From Magnetospira sp. QH-2 (GTDB lineage Bacteria; Pseudomonadota; Alphaproteobacteria; Rhodospirillales; Magnetospiraceae): a stretch of 64,000 nucleotides of DNA. The stretch is taken from the NCBI RefSeq assembly GCF_000968135.1, contig NZ_FO538765.1, positions 2,926,001-2,990,000 on the forward strand. Reading direction: 5' to 3'. The notes beneath the pieces are model-generated. The model saw only the letters and a program-made list of their open reading frames with translations, made no database searches and was not told where the DNA came from. Positions 51,621 to 59,469 of the stretch are shown piece after piece. Numbering within the stretch: position 1 is the first letter of the stretch; the number at the start of each line of letters is the position of its first letter. The translations under genes and the position numbers were made by a program.

Positions 51621-52844
51621 TTATGCATACCATTTCTGCCCGTTTTGGCCCAGGAAGAAGACTTTGATCCACTTCTCCTTATCTCGCGGCGTGACTCTTC
51701 GTCCGGTAATCGGATCGAAGGCGCCGAGATGTTCGCCTTTCTTGTCGAACTTCTCGATCTGCTGCTTGTGACGTCCCCCTCCGCCGTGGTCCCAGGTGTA
51801 GATGTTGCCGTCCTTGTCTTTCCTCCGCCCGTCCTTTTCCGGCTTCAGGCTCTTCCAGACATAGCTCTCCGAGGGCGAGATTTTGCGGTTGATCGGGTCC
51901 TTCGCCACCTCCTGCTCGATCCGGCGGCCTGCCGCCTCGTACCATTCGTCATATCCGGATTGCCACTTTTCCTGGCCCTTCTTGCCGTTGGGCAGGATCT
52001 GGTCCGGTCCCTGGCCTTGCATGGTGACATAGGTATCCTCCGGCTGCGTCTCATGGATCGGTCGACCGGGCGTCTGGGTGTCGACGGGCGGCGTGGGTTC
52101 ATCGACGATCATGCCATCGTCTTTCTCAGGCTGTCGCGCGGGATAGGTTTCGATCCCATGGCCTTCGGGCATGGGGGTCGGCTCAAGGCCCGGTGCCGGC
52201 GGCATGGGGTCGGCGATCTCAGTTCGGGTCATCTTGCCGTCGAGGTACTTGCCGAGATTGGATTGGGGCATCAGGTCGAACCGAGGATTGCCATCGGCAT
52301 CACGGCCGTTGGGAACCGCGACCATCCCGGTGTTGAGCGTTTCACCGGTCGCCGGATCTTTTCCATAGACTGGGTTGTACAGATCGCCGGGGCCATGGTC
52401 GAAGCTCAGGTCCTGGCCTCCGACCTGTACGTCGTGCGTCTGCCGCCCTTCGTTGTCCGGAATGACGGCGCCACCAATGGCGCCGCCCGCGCGACCCAGG
52501 ACTTTGGGAGCAACTTTCTCGGCGCCCTTGGCATGGCCCGTGGGCGCGCCGACTTCGCTGTTGAGCTTGTAGAACGCGGTGGTTTCGGTCTGGATATCCT
52601 CGTTGGTCCAGTAATCCTCGGCCCAATGGAGGCGGCGCTGATCCGCATGGGTGCGCTCGGCCACCGGTTTGGCGCGGATGGCCTGGATTTCCTCCGGCTT
52701 GAGCGGGGCCATGCGGTCCCAGGTATCCTCGGGATCGGTTTGGAGCGGAGGCGGGCTCTGGGCCAGGACCTGTTCGACGTGGATGGGCGTTTCCTCTGGC
52801 CTGCGCGGGATGGCGGGTTGCGGCGCCGGTTGCACGGGCGCCAC
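51621..52844 (-). CDS. Polymorphic toxin with colicin-E3-like ribonuclease tip (copy 2, internally deleted)
   Basis: 407 residues starting at GTG 52844 (VAPVQPAPQPAIPRRPEETP), slightly upstream of module 1 but without the long N-terminus. Module 1 is cut after SEVGAPTGHA and joined to KGAEKVAPKVLGRAGGAIGG, so about 600 bp present in copy 1 are missing, yet the frame is kept. The rest is nearly identical up to GAFDPITGRRVT. The last 25 residues then differ (PRDKEKWIKVFFLGQNGQKW). The catalytic stretch YTWDHGGGGRHKQQIEKFD is intact. It is divergent from a Sel1-like gene 43 bp upstream. Confidence 0.8.
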   Translation of the reverse strand: MAPVQPAPQPAIPRRPEETPIHVEQVLAQSPPPLQTDPEDTWDRMAPLKPEEIQAIRAKPVAERTHADQRRLHWAEDYWTNEDIQTETTAFYKLNSEVGAPTGHAKGAEKVAPKVLGRAGGAIGGAVIPDNEGRQTHDVQVGGQDLSFDHGPGDLYNPVYGKDPATGETLNTGMVAVPNGRDADGNPRFDLMPQSNLGKYLDGKMTRTEIADPMPPAPGLEPTPMPEGHGIETYPARQPEKDDGMIVDEPTPPVDTQTPGRPIHETQPEDTYVTMQGQGPDQILPNGKKGQEKWQSGYDEWYEAAGRRIEQEVAKDPINRKISPSESYVWKSLKPEKDGRRKDKDGNIYTWDHGGGGRHKQQIEKFDKKGEHLGAFDPITGRRVTPRDKEKWIKVFFLGQNGQKWYA

Positions 52845-52887
52845 ACCCCGCTTGCCGCCGCCCGCGCCTCTTGGTTATAGTCGGACC

Positions 52888-53628
52888 ATGCGCCAAATGC
52901 TTGCCTTTATGGGGATGCTTCTCGTCTGGCCCCTGCCCCCCGCCCAGGCGGACTTCGCGGCGGGCATGACGGCCTATGAGGCCAAGGACTATGCGACGGC
53001 CCATGGGGAATGGTTGCCGCTTGCCGAGGCCGGGGAGCCGAGGGCGCAATATTGGTTGGCCGATCTGTACCGGTTTGGCACCGGGGTCGAGCAGGATTAC
53101 AAGGCGGCCATTGAATGGTACAAAAAGGCGGCCCGGCAAACCGGGGATGGCGATACCATGCGGCGAGCGGTCTATGCGCTGGGGTATATGGTGAAGCGGG
53201 GTCAGGGAACCCCGAGAAATATGGACAAGGCTGAGTGTTTGTATCGGGTGTCGGCGGAGAATGGCTATGCGAATGCGCAAGCAGCGTTGCATGTGCATTT
53301 GAGAAACAAGCCAGGAATTGACCCAACCGCACTCGACTGGGCTTATCGTGCTGCTGCACAGGGGAATAAGAGGAGCCTATTTATCATAGGTAATTTGGAT
53401 CTGATAAATCCTTATGTTGAAAATTCTATAGGCTATATGCGACTGTTCCTTTCTGCAAAAAAGGGAGCACAAGACGCTAGAACCATGATCGAAGAGGCAC
53501 GCAACTCGACGAATCCAGAAGTCCGCATTTCCTTTGCAGAAGGGAGGAGTCTAGCACGAGGTTGGCAGCCCGAATTCGAACGCGTTCCTGAACCGCCAAT
53601 CCTCACACCAGAACATTGTTGGCCGTGA
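52888..53628 (+). CDS. Exported Sel1-like repeat protein (copy 2)
   Basis: 246 residues: signal peptide (MRQMLAFMGMLLVWPLPPAQA) and Sel1/TPR repeats (YATAHGEWLPLAEAGEPRAQ; YWLADLYRFGTGVEQDYKAA; ALGYMVKRGQGTPRNMDKAE; CLYRVSAENGYANAQAALHV). ATG 52888 is chosen; the open frame upstream is antisense to the toxin gene. It ends 3 bp from the stop of the IS30-interrupted toxin gene and is convergent with it, paralleling the Sel1-like gene at 38.3 kb. Confidence 0.8.
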   Translation: MRQMLAFMGMLLVWPLPPAQADFAAGMTAYEAKDYATAHGEWLPLAEAGEPRAQYWLADLYRFGTGVEQDYKAAIEWYKKAARQTGDGDTMRRAVYALGYMVKRGQGTPRNMDKAECLYRVSAENGYANAQAALHVHLRNKPGIDPTALDWAYRAAAQGNKRSLFIIGNLDLINPYVENSIGYMRLFLSAKKGAQDARTMIEEARNSTNPEVRISFAEGRSLARGWQPEFERVPEPPILTPEHCWP

Positions 53629-54707
53629 GCCTTACCTCTCTTGATCTTTCTCCTGTTGGTCGGGTTTGAACAGTTCGTCAAGGGCAACTCCAACCATTCG
53701 GCTCTGCACCTCTTTGCTCACATCATTGAGATACTTTCCGCCGCTGGCGACCAGGTCCTTGGTGGCGAAAGCGCGGACGGCGTCCCGTTGCTCCCGGCTC
53801 AACATGAACAAGGCCTCCTTCGACCACTTCCGGCCATAGGCGCCCATAGCCTTGTTCAGGCTGTTCTTGGCATGGGCCGAGAACACACCGTAGGTCAGGG
53901 CCTCGGCGGGGTTGGCGCCGGATTTCAGGGCCCGGCCGATACTCTCCTTGACCGTGTCGTAGGCCAGTCCCTGTTTGGCCAGGCCGCGCGCCATCCAGGC
54001 CGAGGTCACGTCCGGCATCACCTTGGCCAGCAGCTTGCCGCCGCCCTTCTTCAGCAGGGTATCGAGCTTCTTGATCTTGGCGGCGCTCAGACCGGCCTTG
54101 CCCAAATGTTCCAGGGCCGCCGTGTCGTCGCCGCGTGACAGGGCGACGCCAGCCTTGACAAAGCCTTGACCGACATCGAGAGCGGTTCCAACCGGCGTCA
54201 CCGACACCATGATCGCCGCTGCCTCGGCTTCGGTTTCCGACAGGCCATAGTCTTTTATCAAGCCTTCCTTGAAGCTCTTTTCCCAGTCTGCCTTTTCCAG
54301 CTCCATGTGGGCGTCGCGCGCCTGTTGCGCCGCTTTGAGGGAGTTTTGCCGGTGCCGGGGGTCTTCCGCCTGGGCTGCCATATTGCTGTTGGGACTGGCG
54401 CTATTGCCGCCACCCTGGCGATGTTCCCAATAGGCTTCGTTCCCCGCACGGATCTCTGAAGACAGAGCGTTGTAGGCGTCAGGGTCGGTGGCCTGGAGAC
54501 GGCTCAGGTGCTCATGATGGGCATGGCTGCCCGGTGCCGGTATTTCCAGATGAGGCGCGGGTGTCGGCGTTGTTCCGCCGGTTTCGGGCCCATCCTGCAT
54601 CGGCGGCATCCAATACGGATTGCCGCGCTTTTCCCGTTCCTCGTGAATATCGAGCTTCGTGCCGTCGGGTGCGGTCCAAATACCATTGGCATCGATGTCA
54701 TCGCTGG

Positions 54708-55720
54708 ATTCAAATTTCAAGTGCAACACCGATTGATTTGGCGAATGCCTCGATTGGCGTGAGGAAACCGAGGCATTTTCGGGGCGTTGTGTTGTAGGTC
54801 CATGTGATGTCCTCGATGTCTTGATCGGAGAATTTGATGAGGCGAATGTGCCTGGGCAGGCTGCGGCGCAGGACGCCGTTGGCGTTCTCGATGGAGCCGC
54901 GCTGCCAGGGGGAATGGGGATCGCAAAAGAAGGCGCGCACAGGCAGGCTCTTGTGGTCGTAGAACTCGCCGCCGTTGTCCAGGGTGACGGTTTTCCGGGC
55001 CCGTTTGGGCGCACGGTTGAGCAGCCTGGCCAGCGCCTCGGCGGTGGTGCGGGCGGTTTTGTCTGGAAGGGTCGCGGTGAGCAGCAGCCGAGACCGCCGC
55101 TCGATACAGGTGAGCAAACAGGCCCGTTGCTTGCGGAAGTGCACCAAGTCGGCCTCCCAATGGCCCGGCTCGGCGCGCAGATGGGCCTTGGTCGGACGCA
55201 TATGGATCGGCATCCGGTCGGGGATCGGCGGATCGCGCCGCCCTTTTCGGGCCCGTCGTCCGCGACGGGATTTGGCCTGCGGCAACAGGCGGTGGAGCTT
55301 CCGCCGCCGCCCGTGGGGCCCGTAGATCCAGGCATAGATTGTCTCGGCGCTGATGGTATGCTCTGATCCTTCGAGCTTGAGCCTTCCGGCGATCTGCTCC
55401 GGGCTCTGTTCCATAGCAAGTGCATCCAGGATGTGGGTTTTCAGAGGGCTCAAGCGCTCGATTTTCGGCAGGCGGCGTTTGCGCGCCCAGGCCATGCGCT
55501 CGGCCATGGCCGGCTTGTATCCGGCCCGGGGCAGCGCGTTGCGCTTCAATTCCCGGCCAATGGTCGAGGCCGAGCGGCCCATCAGCCGCCCAATGGCCCG
55601 TTGAGATTTACCGTCTGCATGCAGACGGTAAATCTCGCATCTTTCGTCCAAGCTGACGTGTGCATATCTCTGTCCCATAGCGTTCCCAGCATACCTGGGT
55701 GGTGCACTTGGGGTCTGAAT
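54708..55720 (-). mobile_element. IS30-family insertion sequence
   Basis: Terminal repeats ATTCAAATTTCAAGTGCAAC (54708) and, inverted, ATTCAGACCCCAAGTGCACC (55720) are clearly related. Flanks suggest a short duplication of C(T/C)AG-like bases. The element carries one transposase gene and disrupts a toxin-family gene on the same strand. Confidence 0.85.
54710..55678 (-). CDS. IS30-family transposase
   Basis: 322 residues: N-terminal helix-turn-helix (MGQRYAHVSLDERCEIYRLH, KSQRAIGRLMGRSASTIGRE) and DDE catalytic core with GHWEADLVHF (first Asp), KTVTLDNGGEFYDH (second Asp) and SPWQRGSIENANGVLRRSLP (Glu). All features of a functional IS30 transposase are present. Confidence 0.95.
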   Translation of the reverse strand: MGQRYAHVSLDERCEIYRLHADGKSQRAIGRLMGRSASTIGRELKRNALPRAGYKPAMAERMAWARKRRLPKIERLSPLKTHILDALAMEQSPEQIAGRLKLEGSEHTISAETIYAWIYGPHGRRRKLHRLLPQAKSRRGRRARKGRRDPPIPDRMPIHMRPTKAHLRAEPGHWEADLVHFRKQRACLLTCIERRSRLLLTATLPDKTARTTAEALARLLNRAPKRARKTVTLDNGGEFYDHKSLPVRAFFCDPHSPWQRGSIENANGVLRRSLPRHIRLIKFSDQDIEDITWTYNTTPRKCLGFLTPIEAFAKSIGVALEI

Positions 55721-56439
55721 CTAGGATCGCGGTTTTGGCTCCAATAGGGGGAAGCCGCCTTCCCATCGTATCCGGCGGTGTGGACATTCGGATCACGGTC
55801 CAGGTCGTCGATCTTGTTGCCAAATTCGTCGTACCATTGGCCGTCGTCGCCCATCGAGAGGCCGTTCGTTTGCCGGGCGTCGGGACCACCTTCCCAGCCG
55901 GTTCCGGCCTTGTGCGCATTTGGGTCCTTATGGGGATTGTCGATGCGGCGCCCCTGGGCATCATACCAGTTTCCATGCTCATCCATGGAGCCCCCTTGGG
56001 CCGGATCCCCGAGCCCAAAATGCGCCTCGACCAGGCGCACATAGTCCGGATCGGCATCGGGCCCGAGGCGCTTGATCACATCATTGGCGCGCTGGCGGTT
56101 GATCCTGGCGTCTTCGGCGCGGGCGCCATCGGCGCCGAAGGGGGCATGGCCCGTGGCATGACCCGTGGGCGCGCCGACTTCGCTGTTGAGCTTGTAGAAC
56201 GCGGTGGTTTCGGTCTGGATATCCTCGTTGGTCCAGTAGTCCTCGGCCCAATGGAGGCGGCGCTGATCCGCATGGGTGCGCTCGGCCACCGACTTGTCGC
56301 GGATGGCCTGGATTTCCTCCGGCTTGGGCGGCGCCATGCCGTCCCAGGTATCCTCAGGATCGGATTGGAGTGGTGGCGGCTTGGGGTCTCAGGCAATGAA
56401 TGCAACGTCACCGTATCCGGCTATGAAGAGGTCCGCGAT

Positions 56440-57030
56440 TCAGTGTTTTCCGTCTTTTTCCACTTGTTCGCCAGGGTTTGCCTGGCTTCCCCCCTTGTCA
56501 GGAGGATCGTCCATTTCATACAGATTAAGCTCCCACAATGCCTTGACGTAGTGGATGGGCGCTAAAAGCACTTTGTTCCACCAAAAAGACCCGCTTCGAA
56601 GTTGCGAGAAATCGAACCTCAGGTAAGAAGGCTCACTGTACCTTTTCCACTTGCCTTGCGGTTCGAGCAGGAAAGCCTCTTTGGCCTCGATAATCCAGTC
56701 ATCGATCCAAACCTGCGTGCCAGCCATATAGCACTGGGAAACGTCGAATTCGACCATTGGGCCGTCGACAGGCGGAAAAGGACCGTCTATCCAATTGAAT
56801 TTATGGTAGTTTCTGTCATCAAAGTAGCGGAGGCATTCGCGTTTCGATTTACGCACCCCCCTAAAAAGATAGGTAAATCCATCAGCATAGAAACCATTCC
56901 CCCCCCCAGAGCCATCGGAAAAACGGGCGGGTTTCCGGTAGATGAAGATCCCGATCGACGGGAACGTAAAGATCGTTCCCGTCGATCCGAACGCAACCGA
57001 TTTTCGCTTCGTAGTATTCAGTCCTATCAT
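56440..57030 (-). CDS. Predicted immunity protein for the methyltransferase-like toxin
   Basis: 196 residues, starting 18 bp after the toxin stop. It is aromatic-rich (YHKFNWIDGPFPPVDGPMVE, VWIDDWIIEAKEAFLLEPQG, SFWWNKVLLAPIHYVKALWE) with no signal or membrane helix, so probably cytoplasmic. I recognise no family. Position and lower-GC codon use, unlike the housekeeping genes, fit an immunity gene carried with its tip. A boundary motif (GATACGGTGACGTTGCATTC) follows about 25 bp after its stop. Confidence 0.6.
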   Translation of the reverse strand: MIGLNTTKRKSVAFGSTGTIFTFPSIGIFIYRKPARFSDGSGGGNGFYADGFTYLFRGVRKSKRECLRYFDDRNYHKFNWIDGPFPPVDGPMVEFDVSQCYMAGTQVWIDDWIIEAKEAFLLEPQGKWKRYSEPSYLRFDFSQLRSGSFWWNKVLLAPIHYVKALWELNLYEMDDPPDKGGSQANPGEQVEKDGKH

Positions 57031-57048
57031 ACGGTATGTTGGAGAATC

Positions 57049-58746
57049 TCAGTCTATTTTTTCCAAAACGGTCCATCTCATGACTTCCGCCTCAATCACC
57101 GAGTTATTATCCTCGCGACGTGATACATAGCCTTTTGGAACTTCATCAGGGCGTGTATTCGACCCTTTTGATACCACTCGCAATCCAAGGCTTGCAAGTG
57201 TCTTGTCATCTGGAACTCTCCCATATTTGTTGGCGAGCTTACCGTTCTTATTTATGCTCGCCCCGATAATCAGCTTGCCGCCCGGCTTGAGAATTCGAGC
57301 CGCCTCGCCCAAATAGTTTGCTTGAGGACTGATCGCCAGGGCCGTATCAGCGGACCCGTTGGGAACGCTTGTATTCTTTGCTGGGCCGATCAGATCCGTT
57401 CGGTCTTTCTTCCGATCCCCAAACGTGACCTTCTCGCCCCGGGCGTCCAAATGATGATTCAGCTTTTTATCGACATTGTAGGAGCCTGTTTTCTGAGACT
57501 GTTTTCCGCCCATCAAATCGATGACCACCGGATTGTCGTTTCCCGATTGCCCCCCGCGGCCCAGGCGGTATGACTTGAAACGTCCGGGATACCTGCCGGT
57601 GACGCCGCCAAAGCCCATCGCCGCCATTTCCACCGGTGTCGGATCGTCACGAGTCAATTGGTTCCAGCGGTTGGTATCGCCTTCAGCACCGTTCAAGTAG
57701 GCGCTGACGGCCTCCTTGTCACCACGCTGCTCGAGTAGACCCAAGGCCATATCCCGGCGGGTCGTATCCGGATCGTCTTGGAACGCCTTTTCGATGCGCT
57801 GGCGCAGGCCGGGCACGTCCGCGTCCTTGGCAAAAACAATATCCTTTACCAACTGGTGCTTGGTCGGGTTTTGGATTTTGAGATAATGATCCGGAATTCC
57901 ATTGTGAGGATTATCGGGATGGTTCGGATCAAGCCTATCCACCCAATTCGCGACAGCACTCTTTGCATTTTCCCACCAACGGGGCCCTGTTTCCTCGCTG
58001 GAAAAGGACGGATCGTTCTCCCGCGCCTGCATATGGTTGGCATGACCGTCACCAGGGTCAAAGTTGTCGTCATTTGATTGTGGTGTCTGGCCATCTTCCT
58101 GGCGTTCGTCGGCAAAGGATCCGTCCGGGTTCTGGTTCGGAACATACGCGGCATCACCCAGTTGCAGGCCTTCATCACCGACCACTTGCGCTTCCACGCC
58201 ATCGAGCAGGCCTAAAGTGTCGTTGCCGGAACCACCAACCAGGGTGCTCTCTCCGGTTCCCCCAGAGATTGCTTCGAAGGAGGTTTCCAGGGATTTGGGC
58301 AGATTGTCGCTCTTCGGATCGGGCTGTGACTGCAACTCTCTGAGCCCGTAATGCGCCTCGACCATGCGCACATGGTCCGGATCGGCATCGGGCCCGAGGC
58401 TCTTGATGGCATGGTCGGCGCGTTGGCGGTTGATCCGGGCGTCTTCCGAACGGGCGCTGTCGGCGCCGAAGGGAGCATGGCCCGTGGCATGACCCGTGGG
58501 CGCGCCGACTTCGCTGTTGAGCTTGTAGAACGCGGTGGTTTCGGTCTGGATATCCTCGTTGGTCCAGTAATCCTCGGCCCAATGGAGGCGGCGCTGATCC
58601 GCATGGGTGCGCTCGGCCACCGGCTTGGCGCGGATGGCCTGGATCTCCTTGGGCTTGGGCGGGGCCATGCCATCCCAGGTATCCTCGGGATCGGATTGGA
58701 GCGGAGGCGGGCTCTTGGCCAGGGCCTGTTCGACGTGGATGGGCAT
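57049..58746 (-). CDS. Polymorphic toxin with methyltransferase-like tip
   Basis: 565 residues. Module 1 from MPIHVEQALAKSPPPL to about residue 135; LVGGSGNDTLGLLDG is an RTX-like motif; an acidic Asn/Asp-rich linker and a helical region (TTRRDMALGLLEQRGDKEAV) follow. The tip from about 390 has NPVVIDLMGGKQSQKTGSYN (a G-loop-like strand), VTFGDRKKDRTDLIGP, then ALAISPQANYLGEAARILKP and GGKLIIGASINKNGKLANKY, the motif IV-to-post-II order of Rossmann methyltransferases. A modifying toxin is possible but unproven. The start lies just after a boundary motif and there is no long N-terminus. Confidence 0.7.
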   Translation of the reverse strand: MPIHVEQALAKSPPPLQSDPEDTWDGMAPPKPKEIQAIRAKPVAERTHADQRRLHWAEDYWTNEDIQTETTAFYKLNSEVGAPTGHATGHAPFGADSARSEDARINRQRADHAIKSLGPDADPDHVRMVEAHYGLRELQSQPDPKSDNLPKSLETSFEAISGGTGESTLVGGSGNDTLGLLDGVEAQVVGDEGLQLGDAAYVPNQNPDGSFADERQEDGQTPQSNDDNFDPGDGHANHMQARENDPSFSSEETGPRWWENAKSAVANWVDRLDPNHPDNPHNGIPDHYLKIQNPTKHQLVKDIVFAKDADVPGLRQRIEKAFQDDPDTTRRDMALGLLEQRGDKEAVSAYLNGAEGDTNRWNQLTRDDPTPVEMAAMGFGGVTGRYPGRFKSYRLGRGGQSGNDNPVVIDLMGGKQSQKTGSYNVDKKLNHHLDARGEKVTFGDRKKDRTDLIGPAKNTSVPNGSADTALAISPQANYLGEAARILKPGGKLIIGASINKNGKLANKYGRVPDDKTLASLGLRVVSKGSNTRPDEVPKGYVSRREDNNSVIEAEVMRWTVLEKID

Positions 58747-58754
58747 GCGCTCAA

Positions 58755-58915
58755 CTAGGCAGGTGACGGCGGTAATTAGTGGAGTATCACCGCAACGGGA
58801 TCGGATTGGAGTGGTGGCAGGCTCTTGGCCAGGGCCTGTTCGACGTGGATGGGCTACTCTTCGAGAACGTGGGAGACGGTGGCAATTAATGCATTACCGT
58901 AACCTTAGTATCATC
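58755..58915 (-). repeat. Cassette junction: module-1 scrap between two boundary motifs
   Basis: Reading the minus strand: AAGGTTACGGTAATGC, ATTAATTGCC, then a module-1 scrap (PIHVEQALAKSLPPLQSDP), then GTTGCGGTGATACTCCAC, TAATTACC, then the complete module 1 of the next gene. A partial cassette has thus been reduced to about 55 bp between two motif copies. Confidence 0.8.
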
Positions 58916-58928
58916 GTAAACGCATGGC

Positions 58929-59453
58929 TCATTTATCGCGCTGCCAGGGTGGCTTTGGCTTGAGGGTCAGAAAATTAAATAGATCTAGTAGGTCGGTGTC
59001 CGGGACCTGCTCCAACTGATGGGGCAGGCTTCGACCATTTTCTCCAAATTCCTCAACGGTCAGAAAGTGGATGGCTGTATCACATTCATTGTATAGTTTT
59101 GTTCCAACCGAATGCCGACCTAGCAAGTACCTTACGGGTTTGCGATCTTCTGGATAGCGAAACAAAACCTTGTAAGGTCGAGCCATCATCTTCGAATTGG
59201 CCACCCAGATATCCGGTGCCCATGAGGCGACCAACAAGTCTTCCAGGTCTTTGAAAACAGGAGGTTTCAAAGCAGGAGTCACCCAGTACCATATTGCATC
59301 GCCGCCATAGCACTGCAGCCGGTATTCCATCTCCCCGTAACGGACCCACCAAATAGCGTAGAGCCAGGCAACGAGCAGCGCGACCAGAAGGACGGCGCCC
59401 ATCAGTTTGTAGCGGGCTGAGGGCGCAAGCCAATGATAAATTGAATTCAACAT
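58929..59453 (-). CDS. Membrane-anchored predicted immunity protein
   Basis: 174 residues with one N-terminal membrane helix (LMGAVLLVALLVAWLYAIWW) and a soluble domain (YRLQCYGGDAIWYWVTPALK, KVLFRYPEDRKPVRYLLGRH). It starts 16 bp after the end of the toxin tip at 59470. A membrane-anchored immunity protein suggests the cognate tip acts at or outside the inner membrane. No family recognised. A boundary motif (GTTACGGTAATGCATTAATT) follows. Confidence 0.55.
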   Translation of the reverse strand: MLNSIYHWLAPSARYKLMGAVLLVALLVAWLYAIWWVRYGEMEYRLQCYGGDAIWYWVTPALKPPVFKDLEDLLVASWAPDIWVANSKMMARPYKVLFRYPEDRKPVRYLLGRHSVGTKLYNECDTAIHFLTVEEFGENGRSLPHQLEQVPDTDLLDLFNFLTLKPKPPWQRDK

Positions 59454-59469
59454 GACATTGAATGTATTA

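Larger units (their letters stand above)
53632..56337 (-). pseudogene. Toxin-family gene interrupted by IS30
   Basis: The first part (56337-55721) holds module 1 starting MAPPKPEEIQAIRDKSVAER and two copies of a WYD repeat (MDEHGNWYDAQGRRIDNPHK; MGDDGQWYDEFGNKIDDLDR), ending SQNRDP. After IS30 the frame resumes SDDIDANGIWTAPDGTKLDI, a third related repeat, then a helical region (MVSVTPVGTALDVGQGFVKA, LGKAGLSAAKIKKLDTLLKK) and a 100-residue tip (LNKAMGAYGRKWSKEALFML to DELFKPDQQEKDQER). With a 3-4 bp target duplication removed, the two halves join in frame. The tip matches no toxin I know. No same-strand immunity gene follows. Confidence 0.72.
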
